Shown piece by piece: positions 26,050 through 34,180 of a DNA stretch of 64,000 bases. This DNA is from CAZCPB01 sp044223975 (GTDB lineage Bacteria; Planctomycetota; Phycisphaerae; Phycisphaerales; UBA1924): assembly GCA_044223975.1 (NCBI GenBank), contig JBGALI010000006.1, positions 124,001 through 188,000 on the forward strand. Direction: 5' to 3'. The position numbers and the translations under genes are program-made. The stretch's first letter is position 1; each line of letters opens with the position of its first letter. Below the pieces are notes generated by a model that worked only from the letters and a program-made list of their open reading frames with translations, did not search any database and was not told the origin of the DNA.

Positions 26050-26997
26050 TCAGGGTGCGGGCTCCGAGCGCAGAAGGGCGGCGACTTCGGACCGCCGCGG
26101 GAGTGATGGGATCGCGCCGGGGCGCGTGGTCGCCAGCGCTCCGGCGGCGCACCCCCAGCACAGCGCATCGGAGATCCCCGCGTCGTCGAGCATGGACGCC
26201 GCCTGGTGCTCGGCCCAGCGGCTGGCCAGAGTACCGACGAAGGCGTCACCGGCCCCGACGGAGTCGACGACGCTGACGGCGAAAGCGGCGACGTGGCGTG
26301 TCCTGCCGCGCCGGACCATGGTTGCGCCCTCGGCGCCGCGCGTCTCGACGACCGTGTCCACACCGATGGAATCGAGGTCGCGCCCGCGGGCGATGGCTTC
26401 CGCTTCGACGCGGTTGACGACCAGCACGTCGACCATCGCGAGCAGGTCCATGGGCAGCGTGCGCGCGGGCGCGGCGTTGAGGACGACGGTGACGCCGCGG
26501 TCCTTGGCCAGTTCGGCCGCGCGGGTGACGGTCTCCAGCGGGCATTCGAGCTGCATCAGCAGCACATCCGCGTCCGCGATCGTGCCTGCCGCGGCGTCGA
26601 TGTCCGCGGGGGTGACCGTCGCGTTGGCGCCCGAGGCAACGACGATGGTGTTTTCGCCGCGCGCCGACCCGGGCCCGGCGCCCTCGGCGACGGTGATGAT
26701 CGCAACGCCCGTCGCGGCGCCCTCAACGACGCGCACCCGCGCGACGTCGATCCCCTCGCTCTTCACCGTCTCGAGCATCATGGAGCCGTGCACATCGCTG
26801 CCCACGGCGCCGATCAGGGAGACGACCGCGCCCATGCGTGCCGCGGCGACCGCCTGATTGGCGCCCTTGCCTCCCGGCGAAGTCGCGAACGATCCGCCGA
26901 TGAGCGTTTCGCCCGGCGCGGGCAGGCGAGGCGAGCGCACGACGAGATCCATGTTGAGCGAACCGACGACGCAGACGCGGGGGCGCGGATCGTTCAC
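26050..26997 (-). CDS. Ribokinase-like PfkB sugar kinase
   Basis: A 315-residue PfkB-family kinase closest to ribokinase, phosphorylating a pentose or related sugar with ATP. N-terminal signature: GSLNMDLVVRSPRLPAPGET and TSPGGKGANQAVAAARMG. The C-terminal signature DSVGAGDAFVGTLASRW contains the catalytic Asp. The start is a GTG at 26997 overlapping the TGA of the GH38-like gene (GTGA) and preceded by GGAGAAGG, so translation is coupled. It would trap monosaccharides released by the adjacent glycosidases. Confidence 0.9.
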   Translation of the reverse strand: MNDPRPRVCVVGSLNMDLVVRSPRLPAPGETLIGGSFATSPGGKGANQAVAAARMGAVVSLIGAVGSDVHGSMMLETVKSEGIDVARVRVVEGAATGVAIITVAEGAGPGSARGENTIVVASGANATVTPADIDAAAGTIADADVLLMQLECPLETVTRAAELAKDRGVTVVLNAAPARTLPMDLLAMVDVLVVNRVEAEAIARGRDLDSIGVDTVVETRGAEGATMVRRGRTRHVAAFAVSVVDSVGAGDAFVGTLASRWAEHQAASMLDDAGISDALCWGCAAGALATTRPGAIPSLPRRSEVAALLRSEPAP

Positions 26998-29696
26998 GGC
27001 GGACCTTCTCCGGCGCGGGGCGTGCCGCGGCGGGGCTTGTCGGGCTTGGACTCGCGCAGGGTCTGGGCTCCGCCGGTTTCCTTGTGGACCGTGGCCCACA
27101 CCTCGCGCTTGGCGTCGAGGTCGCGCCATTCCTTGCGGCCCATCACCAGGTCGGCAATGATCGTGGCGATTTCTCGGGGGCGCATGGGGAATCGGACCTG
27201 CGACCACGTCACGGGCTTGCCGTTGACGCGCGCGCCGCGGGCCCACTCGGGCGGCTCGGCGGGCTCTGCCCGGAGCCACCCCGTGCCGCCCGCGTCACCT
27301 TCGAGCACCTCCCCGAGGATGTTGGTCCGCGCGATCGAGGCGACGGCGCCCGGGAGCTTCAGCGTGACCTCGGCCGGTTCTCCGTTCCATTCAACCAGCC
27401 GCACGACGTACGGGTGCGAGCACGCCCCGCCGGATCGCTCGCGCATGAGGTGCCCGGCCCAGTGTGGGAGGTGCTCGCCCGACTTGCCCGATTCGCGGTG
27501 CAGCGCGTGCACGAGCACGCCCGGGGCGCCGCTGATCTCAAGAGCGCCGAACGCGACCGGGAGATCATCGCCGTCGCCCATGCCCGAGGCATAGTGAGGG
27601 CCGATGCCCAGGTCCAGCGCGTGGCGCACACGCTCGGCGTTGGTGATGGCGCGGTGCGGCACGATCGCGAAGGTCGCTTCGGGCACGGCGGGGAGGCGCG
27701 AGTTTTCTTCGTCCCACGGGTCGTAGCAGGTCACGAGCGAAGTGATGCCGGTGTCGGTGCGGAAGAACTGCTGCGCGCCGTCGTGGCAGATGAGCACGCC
27801 GCGTCCGTCGGCCCCGACGCAGTCGACAAAGTGCAGGCCCGTGAACGGGCGGTCGACGGTCTCGAACCACTGCGGGCTGGTCATCCAGTCGCCGCTGGGG
27901 TATTTCCGCTTGAACGACCCGCGCGGATCGACCTCGTGCGCGGCGAAGGGCGAGTCGGTGACCAGGCGCATCGCGGGGACGGCAAAGTCCAGCGGCAGCT
28001 TCAGGCCGCGGTTCATGCCCGCGTCGGGGCGGGCGAGCTGCTCGACGTTGAGCGTGACGTGCACGATGGGCTCGTCGCGGTCGAGGGCGATCTCGATCCC
28101 GATCGAGCCGCCGAGCGGTCCGGAGCGGCGGATGTAGACCCGGGCATCGTCGTCGTCGGCGCGGGTCTCGACCTCGACCTTCTCGAAGCGTTCGGTCTGG
28201 CCGTCGGCGTTCATCTCGAGGGCCAGGAGCGGGTGCAGGAGCATGCCGTCGGGGAAGTCCTCGCTCTCGATCTGGGCGATCATACCGCGCGAAGCGTCGA
28301 CTGTGACGCGGATGCCCTCGCGCCACAGGCGGATGGTGTCGTCGGTCTTTTCGAGCTGCACGAGGGCGGGGGAGGGAGAGGTGTCTTCCTCGTTCCAGTC
28401 CACGGTCGCGTAGCCGAACGGCGGCACGAGCGGGATGGTGCGCTGGGCGGAGTCTTCGTGGTTGAACACGCGGAGCGGGCGTGCGAAGCCGACGGGGTTG
28501 TAGACCAGCGTCCGCGTACCCGGTCCATCGCTGGCCCGGCGCGCGAGGTGGGTCACGGAGCGCTCGACGATCTCGGAGGCCAGCTGCGAGGCTCGCGCGA
28601 ACGACGCGGCGCCGACGAATCCGCACAGGCCCTCGCACTCGTGATTGTCGTGGTGCTGCGCGGCAAGGCACTCGCGCCACGCCTCGTCGATCTCCCAGGT
28701 GGGGTACACGTCCCAGCTCGCGTACGGGCGGCCGAACAGGCCGACCAGGGCCGACGATGCCTCGGCTCCCAGGATCCAGCGTTCGGTCGAGAGCCCGGCG
28801 CGGGGGTGGGCGTCGAGGTTCTTGCCCAGCGTCATGCCGTGCCACACATCGTCCATCGTGTAGCGGCGCACCGGGGGCTGGGGTGTCGTGGCGCGCAGGT
28901 CATGGACCAGATCGGAAAGCGTGCGTGGGAGCACTTCGAACCGAGCGTCGTTCTTGAGTTCGCGGAGGCGCGGCAGCAGCAGGTCGCTGCGGCACATCCA
29001 GTCGCGCGTGGGCATCAGCTCGAGCCACTGAACGATGGAGGGGTTCGCGGACGAGCCCGATCCCGACATTCTGCCTTGGCCCGAGGCCCATTCTCCGGTG
29101 CCCACCTTGTCCAGCAGCCCGTCGAAGTCCTCCGGCCACTGGTGCACGTTCAAGTCGTTGCGTGGCAGCGCGGGAACCTGCGTGCCGTCGATGCCTTCCC
29201 AGGCGATGAGCGAGCACGGTTCCTTGGGCAGTTCGGGCGTGTGCCAGGTCCACTGGAAGAACAGGCACGCGCCGGTGTACCCAGCGCCAGCCAGAAGCTG
29301 GGGCAACTGCGGAAAGAAGTAGAACTCCTCTTCCCAGAACGCGCGGGGCCGGGCGCCGAGCAGGCGGAGCGCCGTGCGCACGCCGTACGTGAACTGGCGC
29401 ACGTTGCTCTCGCCGTCCTGGAACAAGCCGTAGGGCTGCCCGTACGTGCAGCCGACGGGTTCGACGATGCCCGACTTCACGGCCTCGCGGAGTTCCGCCA
29501 GCGCCTCGGGGCACTCGGCGGCCATTTTCTCGTAGCCGATCCCGTCGAAGTTGATGTTCCCCTTCACGCCCGCTTCTTGGCAGAGGCGGAGCATGTCACG
29601 CACGCTGCCGGGGAGCACGTCGTACCCCCAGAGCCACTGCATGTCGACCCAGTGCATGTGGTTGCCGAAGGTGTAGTAGAGCGGGCGCGGGGGCAT
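26994..29696 (-). CDS. Glycoside hydrolase family 38-like enzyme
   Basis: A 900-residue protein with GH38 (alpha-mannosidase) architecture: an N-terminal catalytic barrel opening TFGNHMHWVDMQWLWGYDVL, a helical bundle around residues 300-370, and a long C-terminal beta domain. The zinc-binding H-x-H-x-D region has become HMHWVD. The segment aligning with the nucleophile motif of GH38 (usually an Asp before Pro-Phe-Gly-His) reads FWEEEFYFFPQLPQLL. Substrate and even mechanism may therefore differ from standard alpha-mannosidases. First gene of the GH38-ribokinase-GH2 set; it starts at ATG 29696. Confidence 0.75.
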   Translation of the reverse strand: MPPRPLYYTFGNHMHWVDMQWLWGYDVLPGSVRDMLRLCQEAGVKGNINFDGIGYEKMAAECPEALAELREAVKSGIVEPVGCTYGQPYGLFQDGESNVRQFTYGVRTALRLLGARPRAFWEEEFYFFPQLPQLLAGAGYTGACLFFQWTWHTPELPKEPCSLIAWEGIDGTQVPALPRNDLNVHQWPEDFDGLLDKVGTGEWASGQGRMSGSGSSANPSIVQWLELMPTRDWMCRSDLLLPRLRELKNDARFEVLPRTLSDLVHDLRATTPQPPVRRYTMDDVWHGMTLGKNLDAHPRAGLSTERWILGAEASSALVGLFGRPYASWDVYPTWEIDEAWRECLAAQHHDNHECEGLCGFVGAASFARASQLASEIVERSVTHLARRASDGPGTRTLVYNPVGFARPLRVFNHEDSAQRTIPLVPPFGYATVDWNEEDTSPSPALVQLEKTDDTIRLWREGIRVTVDASRGMIAQIESEDFPDGMLLHPLLALEMNADGQTERFEKVEVETRADDDDARVYIRRSGPLGGSIGIEIALDRDEPIVHVTLNVEQLARPDAGMNRGLKLPLDFAVPAMRLVTDSPFAAHEVDPRGSFKRKYPSGDWMTSPQWFETVDRPFTGLHFVDCVGADGRGVLICHDGAQQFFRTDTGITSLVTCYDPWDEENSRLPAVPEATFAIVPHRAITNAERVRHALDLGIGPHYASGMGDGDDLPVAFGALEISGAPGVLVHALHRESGKSGEHLPHWAGHLMRERSGGACSHPYVVRLVEWNGEPAEVTLKLPGAVASIARTNILGEVLEGDAGGTGWLRAEPAEPPEWARGARVNGKPVTWSQVRFPMRPREIATIIADLVMGRKEWRDLDAKREVWATVHKETGGAQTLRESKPDKPRRGTPRAGEGPP

Positions 29697-29768
29697 CAGC
29701 GGAGTCTACACGCCGCGGCGGTCGGTGTCTGAGGTGATGGAAACTCCCGGGTCGCCCGTGCCGGCCCG

Positions 29769-30239
29769 TCAGAGGATCTCGACGATCTGGAACTTTTTCA
29801 CGCCGCGGGGCGCGTTCACCCGGATCGTGTCGCCCACGCGCGACTTCAGGAGGGCTTCGCCCATCGGGCTGTTCGTCGTAACCTCGACGTAGTCCAGGGG
29901 CGGCGGGTTGGCGGCCTCGCCGACGAGCTTGAACAGGTCCGTGTCGTTGTTGTCAACGTCGCGGAGGCGCACCATCGTGCCCACGACCACCATGCCCTCG
30001 ACGGCCTTGGCCATGCTCTCGTCGATCACGGTCATGTTGGCGAGGCGCTGCTCGAGGCGGCGGATGTCCGCCTCCTCCATGCCCTGCTGCTCGCGGGCGG
30101 CGTGATAGTCGCCGTTCTCGCGGAGGTCGCCGTGGGCGCGGGCCTCGGCGATGCGCTGCGAGATCACCGGCCGGTTGGAGATCAACTCGGCGAGGCGCTT
30201 CTCGATCGACTCACGATCGGCTTTGGTGACCAGTTCCAT
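29769..30239 (-). CDS. greA: Transcription elongation factor GreA
   Basis: A 156-residue GreA, which rescues backtracked RNA polymerase by stimulating transcript cleavage. The N-terminal coiled coil carries the acidic tip motif GDLRENGDYHAAREQQ, and the C-terminal domain ends GVKKFQIVEIL. Length and start (ATG 30239, MELVTKADRE) match the family. It is 23 bases downstream of the membrane protein at the end of the murC run. Confidence 0.95.
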   Translation of the reverse strand: MELVTKADRESIEKRLAELISNRPVISQRIAEARAHGDLRENGDYHAAREQQGMEEADIRRLEQRLANMTVIDESMAKAVEGMVVVGTMVRLRDVDNNDTDLFKLVGEAANPPPLDYVEVTTNSPMGEALLKSRVGDTIRVNAPRGVKKFQIVEIL

Positions 30240-30262
30240 CGGCTCGCTCCCGTGCGGCGGCG

Positions 30263-31288
30263 TTATGCCCCCGGCTCGGCCGATCCCGAGCCGGACTCGC
30301 TCTCGCCCGCACCGTGTAGGGGTTCCTTCTCCTGTGTTTGTATGCCGACGGGCTCGCCGGGGCCACTTCCGACATCGGGGGCCGGGAGCCGGAAGCGCCG
30401 GCGGACGGGGATCCCCGCGATCCAGACTGCCGCGGCAAAGCCGAAGGTGAGCCCGACCGCGCGCCAGTGCGCGGGGAGCGCCAGGGCCGCCTTCCCGGAC
30501 CACGAACGGTCGGAGGTGATCTCGAGCACCCCGGTGACGGGGGAGGCGAGCATGGGCAGGTCCGCGTCGGTCGCGGAGCCCGCCGCGCTTCCCGCCGGCG
30601 GAGCGCCGATCCCCAGGATCGGACCGATGGCCACGACGACCACGATCACGGCAGTCCACGCCGCGCGGATCCGTCCTGCGGTCTGCCCCTGGCGGCGATG
30701 CTCGATGAAGGCGACGTGCGTCAGCGCGATCGCCAGCACGCCGCCCGCGAGCAGGGTCCAAGCCGCGAGAAGCGCGGCGCACGCGCCGATGACCTTCAGC
30801 GGCCAGTCGGCGAGGAAGAACATCGCCTGAGGCCAGAGCACGGCCTGCGCGGGGGCGATGAGCACCGAGATGTCCTTGGCGACCGCTCCCGCCGACGACT
30901 CGCGCGCGGTCGCCTGGCTGAGGCGGAGCATCGGCCACAGCACCGTGAGCCCGACCGCCACGACGGCGAACAGAGCGCGGGCCGCGGGTCGGTAGACGTC
31001 ATGTCCCGTGGCGCCCTGGGCCACCAGGGTCGCGAGGGTGAGGGCGCTGGCGATCGCGAGAAATGTGGTCCACAGAAACGCGAGCGGGCGCGGCTCGGTG
31101 CGGCGGTGCGCCCAGCGGTCGACCGCCGCGGGCGCCGCGCCTTCCGCGGGTGCGTTGGAGACGGCCGCGGGATCGCCGGCTTTGATTCGAGGTTCCCCGT
31201 TGCCGGCGGCCGGGGTTGCGGGAGGATCTTGCGGCGGCAGGGGCGGCGGAGGATGCGATGGGTGATCGCCGGGCGACGGGATGTTCAC
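30263..31288 (-). CDS. Multi-pass membrane protein of unknown function in the mur cluster
   Basis: A 341-residue protein with a Pro-rich, charged N-terminus (about 85 residues), five or six hydrophobic spans (such as LAFLWTTFLAIASALTLATL, ALFAVVAVGLTVLWPML, AWTAVIVVVVAIGPILGIG) and a charged C-terminal tail. I recognise no family. The GTG at 31288 overlaps the TGA of the FtsQ-like gene (GTGA), so it is translationally coupled to a cell-wall/division operon and may act in envelope synthesis. That link rests on position only. Confidence 0.65.
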   Translation of the reverse strand: MNIPSPGDHPSHPPPPLPPQDPPATPAAGNGEPRIKAGDPAAVSNAPAEGAAPAAVDRWAHRRTEPRPLAFLWTTFLAIASALTLATLVAQGATGHDVYRPAARALFAVVAVGLTVLWPMLRLSQATARESSAGAVAKDISVLIAPAQAVLWPQAMFFLADWPLKVIGACAALLAAWTLLAGGVLAIALTHVAFIEHRRQGQTAGRIRAAWTAVIVVVVAIGPILGIGAPPAGSAAGSATDADLPMLASPVTGVLEITSDRSWSGKAALALPAHWRAVGLTFGFAAAVWIAGIPVRRRFRLPAPDVGSGPGEPVGIQTQEKEPLHGAGESESGSGSAEPGA

Positions 31289-32217
31289 GGCTTGGAGCCG
31301 CTCGCGGAGACGTTGATCTCCAGCGGCTGGACCCCCCAGATCTCCACTCGGTCGCGCTTGGCGTCGATCGAGCCGCACTCGCGGTTGAACTGGTCGAGGT
31401 GGGCGATCTTGGCGGCGGTGGAGATCTCGCCCAGGCGCGGCGCGCTCGGGCGCCCGCCCCAGTCCACGCGGCCGTGGCGGCGGGTCACGAGCGAGAGTTG
31501 CTTGGTTTCGTTGAAGCCGGTGACGTCGATCGCGACAATCTGCTCGCGCCACGCCTGCCGCGAGAGCAGGTCGAGCAGTTCAAGCCCGGCGCGGAGGTCC
31601 TCGCCCGGCCAGGGAGCGGTGTAGTCAGGAAGGCCGGACCCGTCGAGAGGGGCCTGGGCGCTCACCCCCAGGATCACGGTCTGTCCGCGCGTCTTGCCGA
31701 GTTCAGCGGCGGGATATTCGACCGGCATGGGCATCGCGTTCCGCGAGATCAGGCGATCGGCGCTGCCTTCGCGAACGACAGCCGCGGGGATGCGCCACGT
31801 GCCTTCCACATGGATTTCCCCGCCCTCGCGCCGGGTGACGAGCGGCGTGCCTTCGAACCACCCGCACGTCCGCAGCGATTCGCCGACCGCGACGAGGGCG
31901 TCGCGCTTGAAGACTTCCGTGGGCGCCCCGGTCGGGTCGAGCGCAGCTTGGGCGCGGTCGAGGATCTGTTCCTGGAAGCTGTCGCCCAGCCACGAGACCT
32001 TGGTTCCGTCCTTGGCTTCGTACGTGGGCCAGGCGATGGTGACGGTGGGGCCCTTCACGCCCAGCACGCTCGCGGCGCGGGCCTCCAGCGGGCCCAGGCC
32101 CGCCGTCAGACCGGCGACCAGTCCCAGCACGAGGATGGCGGTGAGAATCGTGGAGATCGCGGTCGAGATGCGCGACCAATCGGTGGGGGCGCCGGACTTG
32201 TCCTTGCTGCGAGCCAT
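31285..32217 (-). CDS. FtsQ-like single-pass membrane protein
   Basis: A 310-residue protein with a short cytoplasmic tail, one transmembrane segment (about 20-45, STILTAILVLGLVAGLTAGL) and an extracytoplasmic domain. It lies directly after ddl in a murC-murB-ddl run, the place held by ftsQ in many division/cell-wall clusters. The topology and the ending, with strands such as KIAHLDQFNRECGSID and DRVEIWGVQPLEI, fit an FtsQ/DivIB beta domain. Sequence identity to FtsQ is too low to be sure by eye. The ATG at 32217 has GGAGAAG five bases upstream; another ATG at 32244 lacks a site. Confidence 0.55.
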   Translation of the reverse strand: MARSKDKSGAPTDWSRISTAISTILTAILVLGLVAGLTAGLGPLEARAASVLGVKGPTVTIAWPTYEAKDGTKVSWLGDSFQEQILDRAQAALDPTGAPTEVFKRDALVAVGESLRTCGWFEGTPLVTRREGGEIHVEGTWRIPAAVVREGSADRLISRNAMPMPVEYPAAELGKTRGQTVILGVSAQAPLDGSGLPDYTAPWPGEDLRAGLELLDLLSRQAWREQIVAIDVTGFNETKQLSLVTRRHGRVDWGGRPSAPRLGEISTAAKIAHLDQFNRECGSIDAKRDRVEIWGVQPLEINVSASGSKP

Positions 32218-32275
32218 GCGAGCTTCTCCATCATCCGAGGCCATCGCGGCGGCATGCCGCGAGGAATATCAGACC

Positions 32276-33250
32276 TTACTTCTTCGACCGGACCCGGCTC
32301 TGCCCGTCGCGGATTGCCAGGCCGACGAGCGTTCCGCACAGGGCGGGCATCTCGACCCCTGTATGGCGGGCCGCCATGGGGAAGAGCGAGTGCGACGTGA
32401 AGCCGGGCATGGTGTTCACCTCCAGCATCCACGCCTCGCCCTTGTCGTCGAGCAGGAAATCCACGCGGCAGAGGTGACGCACACCCAGGGCCCGAGCGAG
32501 CGCGATCGCCCGCGATCGGATGGCGTCCTTCACGCCGGTGGGCAGGTCGGGGTCGACCGTGTACCGAGTGTCATCGCGGGTGTACTTGGCCTGGTAGTCG
32601 TAGAACTCGGTGGCGGGCTCGATCCGGATCGCGGGCAGCGCTGCTTCGCGGTCGCCGCCGGGGTCGAGCACGCCCACGGTCAGTTCAGAGCCCTTGACGA
32701 GCCGCTCGACCATGTACGCACGGCCCGGCAGGGCGCGCATGTCTGCCGCGACGTCCGCGCGGGCCTTGTCCCACTCGGCCTGCTTGCGGCAGAGGTGAAC
32801 GCCGACGCTCGAGCCCTCGTGCACGGGCTTGAGCACGGCGGGAAGGCCAATCCACGTTCGCTCGTCGCGCACATCGAAGATCCCCGCATCGGCGGTGGGG
32901 ATGCCCGCGGCAAGCGAGGCGAGCTTGGTGGCGATCTTGTCCATGGCGCGCCGCGCGGCGGCGGGCCCGGAGCCGATGTACGGTCGTCCGTCGGCCTCGA
33001 GCAGGTCCTGGAGCGGCCCGCCCTCGCCGAAGCCGCCGTGGAGCACGGGGAAGAGGACGTCGGCCTCGATCTTCTTCAGCTCGGCGCCCGTCACGCGGGC
33101 GACCTCGTGGAACGTGACCTCGAAGCGGCCGCTCTGCGTGAGCGCCTCGGCAATGGCGCGAGAGCTCTGGAGGCTCACGTCGCGCTCCGAGTCCGGCCCG
33201 CCGCCGAGCACGGCGACGCGCGGGTGTCCGTCACGGCCCTTGGAGGTCAT
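32276..33250 (-). CDS. ddl: D-alanine--D-alanine ligase
   Basis: A 324-residue ATP-grasp enzyme that joins two D-Ala for peptidoglycan precursors. It has VAVLGGGPDSERDVSLQSS at the N-terminus (Ddl signature), FPVLHGGFGEGGPLQDLLEA in the next block, PAVLKPVHEGSSVGVHLC for ATP binding, and RVDFLLDDKGEAWMLEVNTM near the C-terminus with Mg-binding acidic and Asn residues. The ATG at 33250 overlaps the murB TGA (ATGA). Confidence 0.95.
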   Translation of the reverse strand: MTSKGRDGHPRVAVLGGGPDSERDVSLQSSRAIAEALTQSGRFEVTFHEVARVTGAELKKIEADVLFPVLHGGFGEGGPLQDLLEADGRPYIGSGPAAARRAMDKIATKLASLAAGIPTADAGIFDVRDERTWIGLPAVLKPVHEGSSVGVHLCRKQAEWDKARADVAADMRALPGRAYMVERLVKGSELTVGVLDPGGDREAALPAIRIEPATEFYDYQAKYTRDDTRYTVDPDLPTGVKDAIRSRAIALARALGVRHLCRVDFLLDDKGEAWMLEVNTMPGFTSHSLFPMAARHTGVEMPALCGTLVGLAIRDGQSRVRSKK

Positions 33251-34173
33251 CGCGCTCGCCTCCAGACCACGACCTCGTTCTCGAGCGTGACGCCGAAGCG
33301 GTCACGCACGCGCCGGCGGACCTCGTCCATCAGGTCGATGACGTCGCGGGCCAGGCCCCCGGACTTGGCGGCGAGGAAGTTGCCGTGCAGCTCGCTCACG
33401 AACGCGCTCCCGATGGTCAGGCCCTTGCACCCCGCGCGGTCGATGAGCATGCCGGCGCTCACCCGCGCGCCCGCGGCACCGATCTCCGGTACGTCCGCGG
33501 TCAGCGTGGGGTTTTTGAACGCGCAGCCCGCGCAGTTCTCCGCCATCGGCTGCGTGCGCTTCTTGTACGCCATCACTTCCTTGTGCTTCTCGCGCAGGGC
33601 GACCGGATCGGCCGGCGTGAGGCGCAGGTCGGCGCCCGTGATGATCATGCCGCCGAGCCCCGAGTGCCGGTACGAGAACGCGATCGACGCTCGCTCCAGA
33701 ACGATCTCGCGCCCCGAACGCTCGATGGCGTAGACGCGCTCCACGGCGTCGGCGATCTGGCCGTATGTGCCCCCCGCGTTCATGACGAGGGCCCCGCCTA
33801 GGGTGGCGGGGATGCCCCCCAGGCCCTCGAGCCCTGCGAGACCCTCGCGGACGCACTGGTTGATGAGCTTGGGGAGGTTGGCCGCGGCACCGGCGCGGAC
33901 CAACCCCGAAGACTTCTCGATCTCGACGTTCGTGAAGCCCCCGGCCAGCGCGACCACCAGATCGCTTACGCCGTCGTCGTCGACGAGCAGGTTGGCTCCG
34001 TCGCCGAGCACGCGGAGGGAAGGATTGAGGCGCAGGCACTCAACCAACTGCTCGGCATTCACCGGGCGGGCCAGAAAATCGGCCCTGCCGCCGACCTTGA
34101 ACCACGTGGGAAGAGCCGCGTCGCGCTCGATCACGAGCTTCTGGGGCGTTGAACTGTCGGTTGCAGCGCTCAC
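33247..34173 (-). CDS. murB: UDP-N-acetylenolpyruvoylglucosamine reductase
   Basis: A 308-residue FAD-dependent MurB, the second step of UDP-MurNAc synthesis. Diagnostic segments: TWFKVGGRADFLARP, VLGDGANLLVDDDGV (FAD binding), GIPATLGGALVMNAGGTYG, SYRHSGLGGMIIT and CAGCAFKNP with the type-I-like Ser/Cys region. The GTG at 34173 starts 7 bases after the murC stop. An ATG at 34245 would overlap murC by 65 bases and add a non-homologous Pro/Gly-rich leader, so the GTG is preferred, although its ribosome site is weak. Confidence 0.92.
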   Translation of the reverse strand: MSAATDSSTPQKLVIERDAALPTWFKVGGRADFLARPVNAEQLVECLRLNPSLRVLGDGANLLVDDDGVSDLVVALAGGFTNVEIEKSSGLVRAGAAANLPKLINQCVREGLAGLEGLGGIPATLGGALVMNAGGTYGQIADAVERVYAIERSGREIVLERASIAFSYRHSGLGGMIITGADLRLTPADPVALREKHKEVMAYKKRTQPMAENCAGCAFKNPTLTADVPEIGAAGARVSAGMLIDRAGCKGLTIGSAFVSELHGNFLAAKSGGLARDVIDLMDEVRRRVRDRFGVTLENEVVVWRRAR

Positions 34174-34180
34174 GGCAGTC

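Noticed and set aside
24506..26857. A 783-codon plus-strand frame across the GH2 and ribokinase genes
   Set aside because: It is antisense to two recognised genes with intact motifs, and its translation is low-complexity Arg/Ala/His-rich.
27084..29732. An 882-codon plus-strand frame across the GH38-like gene
   Set aside because: It mirrors the codon bias of the GH38-like gene; the minus-strand protein shows family motifs and this one does not.
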